Source: Gemmatimonadota bacterium
GTDB lineage: Bacteria > Gemmatimonadota > Gemmatimonadetes > Longimicrobiales > Gaopeijiaceae
Length of the DNA stretch: 64,000 nt
Direction: 5' to 3'
NCBI GenBank assembly: GCA_041390125.1
Contig: JAWKQN010000011.1
Location: forward strand, 165,314-229,313
A model generated the notes under the pieces. The model was not told the origin of the DNA. It saw nothing but the letters and a program-made list of their open reading frames with translations, and did not search any database. Of the stretch, positions 11,201 through 17,020 are shown in pieces (positions within the stretch are counted from its first letter, which is position 1; every line of letters starts with the position of its first letter). The translations under genes and the position numbers were made by a program.

Positions 11201-13622
11201 GGTGACGCGGGACCGGACCCAGCCGGGCCTCATCCTGGACGTGACGCCCCTACAGCGGTTCACGGACTACACGATCGAGCCGTTCACCGGGCGCCTGCTC
11301 TTCAAGCGGGCGATTCCCTCGGTGGATGAGCGGCTGAACCCGATCAGCATCCGCGTGACGTACGAGGCGGAGGGCGGTGGTGCACGTCACTGGGTCTTCG
11401 GCGGGGAGGGACGCTTCAGCCCCACCGAGCGCCTGAGCGTCGGCGGCAGCGCCGTCCGGAGCGACGATCCGGTGGGCCGCTATGACCTGGCCTCCGTGAA
11501 CGCCACGCTGGGCCTGGGCGCAGGCACCTGGCTGTCGGGTGAGCTGGCGCGGTCGGACAGCGCGGCCGTGTTGGAGGGCGCTGCTGCCCGGGCGGAGCTC
11601 TTCCATCGCTCCGACAAGGCCGAGCTGCGGGCGTTCTACCTCACGGCCGACTCGGTCTTCCGCAACCCGAGCGCGGGCGTGGCGTCGGGGCGCACCGAGA
11701 TGGGGGTGAGTGGAAGAACGCTCCTGGGCGCGCGCACGGCGGTGTCGGCGGAGCTCATCCGCTCCGAGGATCAACGCACCGACGGTGTGCTCACCGGTGG
11801 TCGACTCGCAGTGGCGCGCAAGCTGAGCGAGCGTTGGAGCGCAGAGCTCGGCTTCCGGCATGCGACCGAGGAGCGCGCGGCCGTCGCGGAGAGCCTGGGT
11901 GTGGTACCCAACGACGTCAACGCCATCGGGCTGCGCCTGGAGTCGGCGTGGGCGGAGCGGGGAACCCTCTTCGCGGAGTTCGAACAGGACGTCCAGACCG
12001 CCGATGCCCGCCGTCTTGCCGTCGGGGGTGACCTGCGCGTGCTCGACCGGGCGCGTCTGTACGCGCAACACGAGCTGCTCTCCAGTCTGGCCGGGCCCTG
12101 GTCGCTCAACGGAATGCAGGAGCGGAATCGGACCGTGTTCGGTGTGGCCGCCGAATACCGTGAGGGACAGAGCGTCTTCTCCGAGTACCGGCTCGCCGAC
12201 CGCCTGAACGGGCGGGAGGCCCACGCGGCGATCGGGCTGCGCAACCAGTGGACGCTACGCGAGGGCGTGCGCGTCAACACCACGTTCGAGCGGGTGGCGC
12301 CCGCCGCGTCCTCCGTCACCGGTCCTGCTCTGGCCGTCACGGGCGCGTTGGAGTGGGCCACCAGCCCGCTCTGGAAGGGCTCCGTACGAGGCGAGCTACG
12401 GACGACGGAGACCACGGACCAGGTCCTGGGCACGCTGGGCTTCGCCCGTCGGCTGGGTCGGAACACGACCCTGCTCGCCCAGAGTGCCCTCACCAAGGTT
12501 CTGGATGGCGGCGCGTTCTTCGAGCGCACGCGCCTGGGCCTGGCCTACCGAGGCGAGAGCCGCACGAGCTGGAACCTGCTCGCCCGCTACGAGCACCGCA
12601 CGGACGAGGATCCGTTCGCTGCGGGAGGTGCGCTCGACCACCGTGCCCATGTGATCTCCAGCCACGTCAACGTGCGTCCCACCGAGCGCGTCACCACGCG
12701 CGCCGAATGGGCTGCGAAGTTCGCCACGGATCGATTCGGTCCGGTGGAGAGCGAGCTCTCCGCCCAGTTGCTCGCGGCTCGCGCCACCGTCGATCTGACC
12801 GGTGGTCTGGACCTCGGAGGCATCGCACGGACGCTGTTCGACGGGACCCGGCGTCAGCACGGTCTGGGCGTGGAGCTCGGCGTGCGACTGTCGCAGGACC
12901 TGCGTCTCGCCCTGGGCTACAACGCGTTCGGCTTCCGCGACGACGACCTGGCGCTCGACCAGTACACGGACAGGGGCTTCTTCGTGGATCTGACGTGGCG
13001 CTTCGACGAGAGCACGTTCGGGTTGGGTGAGCGGGGTGGACGCGTGGGCGAGGACACGTCCGTTCGCAGCCCCGTGGACGCGCGCCGATGCGACTGCGCG
13101 GCCGGGGCGCCCGCCGCCGCGCGCCCCGCCGCTCCGGTCCCGGCCGATACGGCCGCGGTGGAGTCCATCCGCAGACCTCTGCCCCCGGCGGATCCGGAGC
13201 CGGAGTCACCGGCGCCGGCGCAGCTCGTGGTGCCGAACGTGGTGCATTTCGCGTTCGATCGCGCCGATCTGGATGCCGTCAGCAAGGGTGTGCTGGATCA
13301 GGTCGTGGACGTGCTGGCCACCTACCCGGACGTCACCGTGGCCCTCTACGGCCACACCGATGTACGCGGCTCCGACGCCTACAACGTGGACCTGGGTCGG
13401 CGCCGCGCCCGCGCCGTGCGGGAGTACCTGGAAGGCCGAGGAATCGCTGCCGATCGCCTCCGCGAGGCATCGCGCGGGGAGAGCGAGAACCATCTGCCGG
13501 CCACGGAGGAGGTGGGGCACGCGCGGAACCGCAGGGTGGTGCTGTTCTACTTCACGCCCGACGGGATCCGCATCGAGACCCGGCGGCAGGAGGCGGATCT
13601 GAAGGTGCGGGGCGGTCTGTAG
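2274..13622 (+). CDS. Giant DUF11-repeat outer-membrane protein with barrel and OmpA C-terminal domain
   Basis: A 3,782-residue protein. The ATG at 2274 is preferred over an upstream in-frame codon because it gives a clean signal peptide (MRTLAPLIVALSSLLLPAAVSA, residues 1-22). Order seen: about eight DUF11-like modules (24-1110, many starting AD-hydrophobic-K and often containing a cysteine pair); an SdrD-B-like domain (about 1115-1190); further DUF11-like modules (1230-2543) including three near-identical 167-residue copies; a second SdrD-B-like domain (2550-2620); an Ala/Pro-rich linker; an 800-residue region of alternating short strands that looks like an outer-membrane beta-barrel (about 2775-3590); and an OmpA C-terminal domain (3652-3765) with the peptidoglycan-binding pattern TDVRG, YNVDLG, RRRARAV. 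It probably anchors a long surface fibre or adhesin between the outer membrane and the cell wall. DUF11 proteins with barrels are known; ligand and role are unknown. It is monocistronic. Confidence 0.82.
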   Translation: MRTLAPLIVALSSLLLPAAVSAQVDLVLNLTDSPDPVVAGGVITYSVTVNNDGATTATGVQFTLDIPANATWQGFTGAGVSCSGATIGQAGPVTVTCSLPNLANGVTAPFTVQVGSTASGSVVIQAQTSANEADAQPGNNSVTETTTVTAGANLSLSFTGPASAASGGSLAHSITIANAGPDPATSLVLQFPVPAGLVQTGSLPSGCTLSGGTITCTVAGPIASGGTLVVGPFTWQISAASGSTVAASASVAVSGSAPFGTPQDPDASDNNAVLNTTVSAGSDVRIVVTRSVAGPYFVGGTLGLVLTGSYTGDSPASLSMVDVVPAQYTIDTGSFNLSQNGWTCAVSGQQVTCTRAAGGVAGANQSLGSVTIPVVVAAAGNPVANSATISAGSPADPDLSNNTADDGGANLQDPAADLQLTKTAPNPALVVQGVPFDFTVSVRNNGPSVFSGTLVVTDAVPTGLTVDSYTLNGWTCTPAAPVAGAASIDCERTYTVGSPLASGASTPSITFRTTATTTGLLTNNATLSTLNPSVSDPNAANNTASASVTSSIVAASADLTVGKTVDLASVPAGEVLTYTVEIVNLGPTAAGSVTLTDNLGTLINNSVGATGSGYVGHTITENVAGPGGVTCSTTSTSSTSRRLTCTIPNLPVCTAGVDCPTVDVAIRPGGNGGSRSNTASVVSSATADGNTGNNSGSVTSTVEARADVTVTKTATPDPTAAGQEVVYVVTARNNGPSQAANVTVTDDLPLDMVFVSAAPSAGSCSTTPTANTVTAPGNRQVVCNLGSINNGAQRTLTIRAKPTNVTRGTTLTNAASVSTTTIEPAVPGPADNSTTADVSVSNPTLDVLVNKSDTFDPIAVGDPTDYTIVITNVGPSDAENVVITDVLPAGGLSYQSVTFPAGSCSSTPAPNTIGGTVVCSIARLGAGASATLTVGMRGETKGVWNSPVSIATDETALGFEDASNNTSDENTTVRTRADMEVVSVVAAPNPVAVRRPFAWTLRVRNNVGAGLAEADSVEVADNLPAGLELTATPTVAVVSGTTTAATCTGAAGATSFTCDLGTVSNGGEVDITVPVRSTSVPVGGTATNSATVSTFSLDVQPANDTGSGPVTIQGSSLAGVVFRDFNADGVQDGTDTGISGVTMTLTGTAFDASAVSRTTTTDGSGVYTFSDLPEGTYAVQRGTVSEPHLVVGQQTAGNRGGNAAVVGQISGVALPEIDAATGYLFAFVPQARVGIAKRVATGPTVAADSSYTAEIRLRVQNPSLEDLTLVAVTDPLAGAAPAFGAFVAGGAAAVLAPGQYTIQVAPAFVGACAGGVANAGFDGDGTTGVATVATLPVGATCELSFTLRFQPLVPLPPGGYENQARVDATGALSGQTPSDLSQDGADPDPDADGDPTDNDTPTPLTPTLVADVTTTVTLSGTGNAGSTTTGAVLFTNQGPYAAASVTYTLTLTANLSGVTFSNLPTGATAVYDPGTGQVTFGAMPASLDAAQIASGDGTTPIGFSYTQPPSGTSQANSAIGTSTSQGVNAAPDSDADVRVGVGSAAVGAAKSGSISGTVVSYDLTLENLSFSTANSVSVPEDLDAVFGAGNYTIVQAPTLTTSPASGSLTLNPAWTGTGAATDLIDQTTPLANTLAVGDVAVIRFRVRVDNVTDQGHGLGVFHNQVTTSAFAPGAVGPYTDVSVDGTDPDANNNGTASDDTSPTIVALGADATIGVAKAGSIAGDTVTYELKLVNTGNAVADSIQLTDDLDATFGAGNHQVLAPPVLVLAPMTGTLTLSNSYSGAGTSTNLLAASPPAANTLPPGDSAVVRFRVQVTNVTDRGFGLGVFHNTAATRARGPGAAGPYTDASVDGVAVDPNSNGDPTDDTSPTIVTLPADATVGVAKSAQVSGLAVTFQIHLENTGNAVASAISVTDDLDLVFGAGNYTLSGPPTFVVDPGSLTLDAGYTGSGGATELIDQTTPGANTLAPGAQAVIQVGVTLTTVTDRGSGWGIYANTARTSALGPGGTGPFSDDSQNGSAVDPDGDGDPTNNSVPTPVVIQPADLGVTKSGPATAQLGDTITYVITVTNGGPGTAVDVAIQDVLPGGVTFVSATGGPTVSGSTLAWPLIGQMASGAVEVREVRALASAIGTWENVARASSPTLDPNPSNNNGTAAASRSTVVVDERGADLVVGKTGPTTAYAGDTVAYVITTRNDGPADAEAVAITDSLPVGAVFVSASRGATATAGRVRWPLVPLLTAGAGITDTVRILLPQEGSWENIASASSDNPDPDPTNNDGSTPAQRVTTVTQRIDVAIEKRLTTPILAVGGTATYELVVSNVGAVPTQGPVTVVDTLPAALAWQSAEGPGWTCGAAGQVVTCTLPGPLTPGSSTTITLVTRVTGTAGQAVRNTATVTTLGDTGGAGNNAGTTLPAEIQPPGALELEKRASAAEAEIGDVLTYDLVLRNVGAGPVAAVTLSDRLPTGFSLVAGSVLVDGQPVADPLGAPGPLLELPLGDLMAGGLRRIVYRVRVGVGAELGDVINRARATGAGGLAASNEAVAAVGLRRGVFTDEGLIVGRVWVDICACAADSGTATGEDVLGVPGVRVYLHDGTSAITDAQGRYSFDGLQPRHWLVRVDERTLPAGMRLDALTARHLASGSSKLVDLTRGEMARADFGDRTATVAVVAEARARAALGPVPDVALADARALRAGTELRRAPAPWAAGALRTPFTSTVPPRPALFGLAAPSAASPVPGGADQALLAPLFRRPGSSSGMALDPTADRHGRTSATTGPGAGRERLGVLLMGFVQGRIDWRSLSDGELLTPGVRDRFQEALVELSQTSDDGTRMAGARVAAFATGDVGDGWQATVRVDTETDRGRRFFNDIRPDELYDVFGDAAPHLFEAQSKGRVFGALARGDSYALYGDFNTASYDPASQLGRYARTLNGALQQYSSDRVALRTFASRDRFQQRVDEIPALGISGPYALSRTDALLNSERVELVTRDRTQPGLILDVTPLQRFTDYTIEPFTGRLLFKRAIPSVDERLNPISIRVTYEAEGGGARHWVFGGEGRFSPTERLSVGGSAVRSDDPVGRYDLASVNATLGLGAGTWLSGELARSDSAAVLEGAAARAELFHRSDKAELRAFYLTADSVFRNPSAGVASGRTEMGVSGRTLLGARTAVSAELIRSEDQRTDGVLTGGRLAVARKLSERWSAELGFRHATEERAAVAESLGVVPNDVNAIGLRLESAWAERGTLFAEFEQDVQTADARRLAVGGDLRVLDRARLYAQHELLSSLAGPWSLNGMQERNRTVFGVAAEYREGQSVFSEYRLADRLNGREAHAAIGLRNQWTLREGVRVNTTFERVAPAASSVTGPALAVTGALEWATSPLWKGSVRGELRTTETTDQVLGTLGFARRLGRNTTLLAQSALTKVLDGGAFFERTRLGLAYRGESRTSWNLLARYEHRTDEDPFAAGGALDHRAHVISSHVNVRPTERVTTRAEWAAKFATDRFGPVESELSAQLLAARATVDLTGGLDLGGIARTLFDGTRRQHGLGVELGVRLSQDLRLALGYNAFGFRDDDLALDQYTDRGFFVDLTWRFDESTFGLGERGGRVGEDTSVRSPVDARRCDCAAGAPAAARPAAPVPADTAAVESIRRPLPPADPEPESPAPAQLVVPNVVHFAFDRADLDAVSKGVLDQVVDVLATYPDVTVALYGHTDVRGSDAYNVDLGRRRARAVREYLEGRGIAADRLREASRGESENHLPATEEVGHARNRRVVLFYFTPDGIRIETRRQEADLKVRGGL
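6897..8396 (+). repeat. Three tandem 167-residue modules inside the giant protein
   Basis: Three in-frame copies start at 6897, 7398 and 7899 with an exact 501-nt period, and the next module starts at 8397. Each copy opens GxAK-G/A, contains FGAGNY or FGAGNH near residue 40, and ends with an aspartate-rich stretch such as DPNSNGDPTDD, a possible calcium-binding linker. Copies are closer to each other than to the other DUF11 modules, suggesting recent duplication. Confidence 0.8.
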
Positions 13623-13672
13623 GAGGTCGGGGCCTGATCGAGGTGCCTCGTGGCTGGAGAGCACGCCGTGTC

Positions 13673-14020
13673 CTACGACTCGAACTCCCCTCTGCGGACC
13701 CGCAGCTCGAGAACGTCGATCGTATCCAGGAGCGCCGTGAAGGCTTCGCCGAACTCCGTGAGATCGTACTCCACGCGAGGGGGAACCTCGGGATAGCTCC
13801 GGCGCGTCAGGATGCCGAACCGCTGCATCTTGCGGAGCCGCTGATTCAGCACCTTCGCGGAGATCCCGACGCACGCACGTTCCAGCTCACCGGGCCGCCG
13901 CGCACCGCCACGGATCGCCGCCAGCACGGCCAGGGACCACTTGCAGCCGACGATGCTCTCCACCATCGCCGCCACCGGCGCATGCCCGACCGGTGGGATG
14001 TCCTGTGAACCTGCTCCCAT
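13673..14020 (-). CDS. HxlR-family winged-helix transcriptional regulator
   Basis: A 115-residue protein, normal for HxlR regulators. The ATG at 14020 is supported by AAGGA ten bases upstream; a longer frame exists but adds only non-conserved residues. It shows the family features: a GCKWSLAVLAAI helix near residue 25, RPGELER, a recognition-helix region (SAKVLNQRLRKMQRFGIL) and a wing (PRVEYDLTEFG). HxlR proteins bind DNA as dimers, and several respond to aldehydes or oxidants. C26 and C50 lie in the DNA-binding core. It is divergent from a CPVC mini-thioredoxin, with two short palindromes between them, so it probably controls that gene and itself. The effector is unknown; thiol sensing is inference. 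Confidence 0.85.
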   Translation of the reverse strand: MGAGSQDIPPVGHAPVAAMVESIVGCKWSLAVLAAIRGGARRPGELERACVGISAKVLNQRLRKMQRFGILTRRSYPEVPPRVEYDLTEFGEAFTALLDTIDVLELRVRRGEFES

Positions 14021-14037
14021 CGTGCCACAATCCTTAC

Positions 14038-14064
14038 CGTTCGGAACGTACCCGACCGATCGGT
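14038..14064. promoter_or_regulatory. Candidate HxlR operators (two short palindromes)
   Basis: The 133-bp divergent region holds CGTTC-G-GAACG (14038-14048) and the perfect palindrome ACCGATCGGT (14055-14064), centred 16-17 bp apart. They lie next to the regulator's Shine-Dalgarno and upstream of the thioredoxin-like gene, where an autoregulating HxlR dimer would be expected to bind. No reliable -35/-10 pair was found. Confidence 0.4.
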
Positions 14065-14153
14065 ACCCGGTTGATCGTCTGCGGCGCCAGCATACCGTGG
14101 AGACCAGCCGGAGGTCCAGGTGGACCCCCGGATCCGTCCCGATCGGAGGATCC

Positions 14154-14390
14154 ATGAAGACCCGAGCGACGTTCTACCATGCGGGCTGTCCCGTCTGCGT
14201 CTCTGCGGAGGAGACCTTCGCGCGCAGCCTGGATCCACAACGCTACGAGGTCGAGGTCGTGCATCTCGGTGAGCAGCGAGGACGCATCGCGGAAGCCAGC
14301 CGAGCAGGAGTGGAGTCGGTCCCTGCGCTCGTGATCGACGCGAAGCCCTATCACATCAACTTCGGCGCTTCGCTCTCGGATCTCGGCTGA
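14154..14390 (+). CDS. Mini-thioredoxin/glutaredoxin-like protein (CPVC)
   Basis: A 78-residue protein with the ATG at 14154 placed by GGAGG at 14145-14149. It begins with a beta strand and a redox motif, FYHAGCPVC (C12 and C15), and later has the thioredoxin-fold cis-proline region ESVPALVIDA. It is shorter than E. coli thioredoxin (about 109 residues) and near glutaredoxin/NrdH size, so it is probably a minimal thiol-disulfide exchanger in the cytoplasm; no signal peptide is seen. It is divergent from the HxlR regulator, which is probably its controller. The reductant and substrate are unknown. Confidence 0.75.
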   Translation: MKTRATFYHAGCPVCVSAEETFARSLDPQRYEVEVVHLGEQRGRIAEASRAGVESVPALVIDAKPYHINFGASLSDLG

Positions 14391-14420
14391 GTGGACGGTG
14401 GGGCCGGAGGATCGGCCCCA

Positions 14421-15272
14421 CTACCGCCGCTCCCGCTCCGGCGCTTGCGAGAACCCACGCAGCGCAGCCAGCCACTGCCGTGTGAGGATCGCCAGCACGC
14501 GCTCCCCCTTCTCGCGCGTCGCGAGCGTGGGATCCCCGAAGAGGCCGGTCTCGGAATATTCGGGGTCGTCGGGGTCCCGCGAGAACAGCCCGGGCTCGTA
14601 GCCGGGGTATCCGCGCGGCGTCAGGTCGCCGTAGTCCTGGACCGCCCGGTCCATGTGGACCAGATCGGGCTGCAGGAACAGGTGGATGGACGTCTCCAGC
14701 TCGTCCGCGTGCCCGCCCGCCGTCTGTTCGGCGATCGCGTCCACCTCGTCCGTCTCCAGGTCGTTCCAGGAGAGCACCAGGACGGGGATGCCGTACTGGA
14801 CCCGCAGGTCGCGCGCGACCATGGAGATGGGCAGACCGGTCGCCATGGAGATGCCGGTGTTCAGGAACACGATCCGGCGCGCGCCCTGCTCGGCCACCGA
14901 CTTCGCGACCTCGTGGACGTACCGCCGGAAGACGTCGGGATCGGCCACCTCGGTGCCCGGGAAGGCCCGGAACGCGGGGAACCACCCGTGCAGGATGGGC
15001 GGCGCCACCAGGACGTCCGTCGAGTCCACGGCCATCTGCATCAGGTACTCGAGCACACGGGCGTCGGCGTTCATGGGCAGGTGCGGCCCGTGTTCCTTCG
15101 CTCCCCCGCCGAACGGGATCACCACCAGTGGCGCTTCGCGGATGCGGACCTCGGCTTCGGGCCAGGTCAGCTCACCCAGGTGGGCGCCGCGGGTCTGGGC
15201 CATCGACGGAGCGCTGCACAGGGCCAGTGCGACGCAGGCGGAGATCGCAGACGAAGCGAAGGCGGCGCGCAT
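14421..15272 (-). CDS. Secreted creatininase-family protein with altered metal ligands
   Basis: A 283-residue protein with a signal peptide (ending APSMAQ, residue 26) and GGAGGA just upstream of the ATG at 15272. The creatininase fold is recognisable from KEHGPHLPMNAD (59-70) and GGHADELETS (187-196). Creatininase-family enzymes are metal-dependent amidohydrolases. In the remembered reference the first metal-binding Glu lies two residues before the His of this first motif and another His lies in NGHxxN. Here those positions are K59 and, in NTGISM (138-143), G140. H61, D70 and E193 are kept. It may use a different metal site, belong to a variant subgroup, or be inactive. It ends about 30 bp after the convergent thioredoxin-like gene, and the next gene upstream on its strand is an aldo/keto reductase. 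Confidence 0.75.
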   Translation of the reverse strand: MRAAFASSAISACVALALCSAPSMAQTRGAHLGELTWPEAEVRIREAPLVVIPFGGGAKEHGPHLPMNADARVLEYLMQMAVDSTDVLVAPPILHGWFPAFRAFPGTEVADPDVFRRYVHEVAKSVAEQGARRIVFLNTGISMATGLPISMVARDLRVQYGIPVLVLSWNDLETDEVDAIAEQTAGGHADELETSIHLFLQPDLVHMDRAVQDYGDLTPRGYPGYEPGLFSRDPDDPEYSETGLFGDPTLATREKGERVLAILTRQWLAALRGFSQAPERERR

Positions 15273-15392
15273 GGGTCCTCCGGTGGATCGAGGGGGATCA
15301 GGCCCGGCGCCGAGGTCGGCCCGGGCCGGCCCGGAGCGCGGGTGTCGTCTTCGGCCCGCTCCAGGATGCCGAGGCGTCGCTCCGTCGCGAAT

Positions 15393-16409
15393 CTACGACT
15401 TGATCCCAGGAAGCCGCACCGGCCCATCCAGCCACCCACGGACGCCGTGGGGCTGATAGGGCGCCTCCAGCTCCGCGCGCTCCTCCTCCGTGAGCTCCAG
15501 ATCCACGGCCGCCACAGCGGATTCGATGTGCGCGACCTTGGTGCTGCCCACGATGGGGGCAGCCACGTTGGGCTGGGCCAGCAGCCAGGCCAGGGCCACC
15601 TGGGCGGGCTCCACACCCCGCCGCTCCGCCACCCGCACCGTGGCGTCCACCACGTCCCAGTCCGACGGGTGATCGTAGAGCTGATCGGCAAGCACGCCGT
15701 CGTCGCCATCCCGCGTGGTGGTGTCGTGGCTGCCGCGCTGGCGCTTTCCGCCGAGCATGCCCCGCGCGAGCGGTGACCAGGGGATGACCCCCAGGCCCTG
15801 GTCCACGCAGAGCGGGATCATCTCCCGCTCCTCCTCGCGGTAGACCAGGTTGTAGTGGTTCTGCATGCTCACGAAGCGGGCCCAGCCACTCCGCTCCGAG
15901 ACGGACAGCGCCTTCATGAGCTGCCAGGCGTACATGGAGCTCGCCCCCAGATAGAGCACCTTGCCCTGGCGCACGAGCTGATCCAGCGCCTCCAGCGTCT
16001 CCTCCACCGGGGTGTCGTAGTCCCAGCGGTGGATCTGGTACAGGTCGATCTTCTCCACGCCGAGGCGCTTCAGGCTCGCTTCGCACGACTGGATGATGTG
16101 CTTGCGGGAAAGGCCCACCTTGTTCGGGCCGTCCCCCATGCGGAGGCGCACCTTGGTGGCCAGCACCACTTCATCCAGGCGCGCGAACTCCCGCAACGCC
16201 TTGCCCGTGATCTCCTCGCTCACGCCGATCGAGTAGACGTCGGCGGTGTCGAAGAAGTTGATGCCCAGCTCCACGGCGCGGCGGAAGTGCGGCAGCGCAT
16301 CCTCCTCCTCCAGCACCCAGTTCCGCCACTGCTTGCTGCCGTAGGACATGCAGCCGAGCGCGATACGGGAGACGCTGAGCCCGGTGCTGCCGAGACGCGT
16401 GTACTGCAC
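15393..16409 (-). CDS. Aldo/keto reductase
   Basis: A 338-residue cytoplasmic NADPH-type oxidoreductase. The GTG at 16409 is chosen because GAGGAGG lies five bases upstream and the N-terminus QYTRLGSTGLSVS is the usual family start; the open frame extends further but without family similarity. The catalytic tetrad is visible: D54 and Y59 (DTADVY), K86 (LATKVR) and H127 (YQIHRW). The C-terminal cofactor-binding segment includes IVGSTKVAHIESA. The substrate cannot be deduced; this branch (YghZ/voltage-channel-beta-like proteins) reduces varied aldehydes and ketones. It is followed by the creatininase-like gene on the same strand at 120 bp and preceded by tag at 23 bp, so cotranscription with tag and the phosphofructokinase gene is plausible. 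Confidence 0.9.
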   Translation of the reverse strand: MQYTRLGSTGLSVSRIALGCMSYGSKQWRNWVLEEEDALPHFRRAVELGINFFDTADVYSIGVSEEITGKALREFARLDEVVLATKVRLRMGDGPNKVGLSRKHIIQSCEASLKRLGVEKIDLYQIHRWDYDTPVEETLEALDQLVRQGKVLYLGASSMYAWQLMKALSVSERSGWARFVSMQNHYNLVYREEEREMIPLCVDQGLGVIPWSPLARGMLGGKRQRGSHDTTTRDGDDGVLADQLYDHPSDWDVVDATVRVAERRGVEPAQVALAWLLAQPNVAAPIVGSTKVAHIESAVAAVDLELTEEERAELEAPYQPHGVRGWLDGPVRLPGIKS

Positions 16410-16432
16410 GGAGACCTCCTCGGGTGGAGCGA

Positions 16433-17020
16433 CTACGGCCGCGCCAGGGCGGCGTGACGGAAGCAGCCCACCTCGTGGTCGTTGACCAGTCCGGCGGCCT
16501 GCATGAAGGCGTACATGGTGGTGGGACCCACGAAGCGGAATCCGCGCTGCTTGAGTGCCTTGCTCAGCCGACGCGAGTGATCCGTCGCGGACGGTGCGTC
16601 CCGGTAGGAGCGCAGACCGCTCTGCAGTGGGGTCCCCTCCACAAAGGACCACACGAACGCATCCAACGAGCCCATCTCGTCCTGGATGGCGGCCACTCCC
16701 TTCGCGTTCGCGATGGTCGACTCGATCTTGCCCCGGTGGCGTACGATGGCCGGGTTCTGCAGCAGGCGCTCCACGTCGCGCGCGGTCATGCGTGCCACCC
16801 GGTCCGCGTCGAAGCCGTGGAAGGCTGCGCGGTAGCCCTCGCGCTTCTTCAGGATGGTGGACCAGGACAGCCCGGACTGGGCGCCTTCCAGCGTGATCAT
16901 CTCGAAGAGGTGCGCGTCGCCGTGGACGGGCACTCCCCACTCGCGGTCGTGGTAGTCCTGGTCCAGCGGACCGGCGCTCGCGACCCAGCCGCAGCGGATC
17001 CGTTCCGCCGGCTCAGTCAC
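16433..17020 (-). CDS. tag: DNA-3-methyladenine glycosylase I
   Basis: A 195-residue protein closely matching the length and landmarks of E. coli Tag: RCGWV at the N-terminus, YHDREWGVP, GLSWSTILKKRE, RHRGKI, GFRFVGPTTMYAFMQAAG, and NDHEVGC at the C-terminus. The four expected zinc ligands (Cys in RCGW, His in YHD, His and Cys in NDHEVGC) are all present. It excises 3-methyladenine from alkylated DNA in base-excision repair. The GTG at 17020 gives a GTGACTGA overlap with the phosphofructokinase stop and has AGGGGA nine bases upstream; a GTG at 17041 is the alternative and adds seven residues. Translational coupling to the upstream gene is likely. Confidence 0.92.
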   Translation of the reverse strand: MTEPAERIRCGWVASAGPLDQDYHDREWGVPVHGDAHLFEMITLEGAQSGLSWSTILKKREGYRAAFHGFDADRVARMTARDVERLLQNPAIVRHRGKIESTIANAKGVAAIQDEMGSLDAFVWSFVEGTPLQSGLRSYRDAPSATDHSRRLSKALKQRGFRFVGPTTMYAFMQAAGLVNDHEVGCFRHAALARP

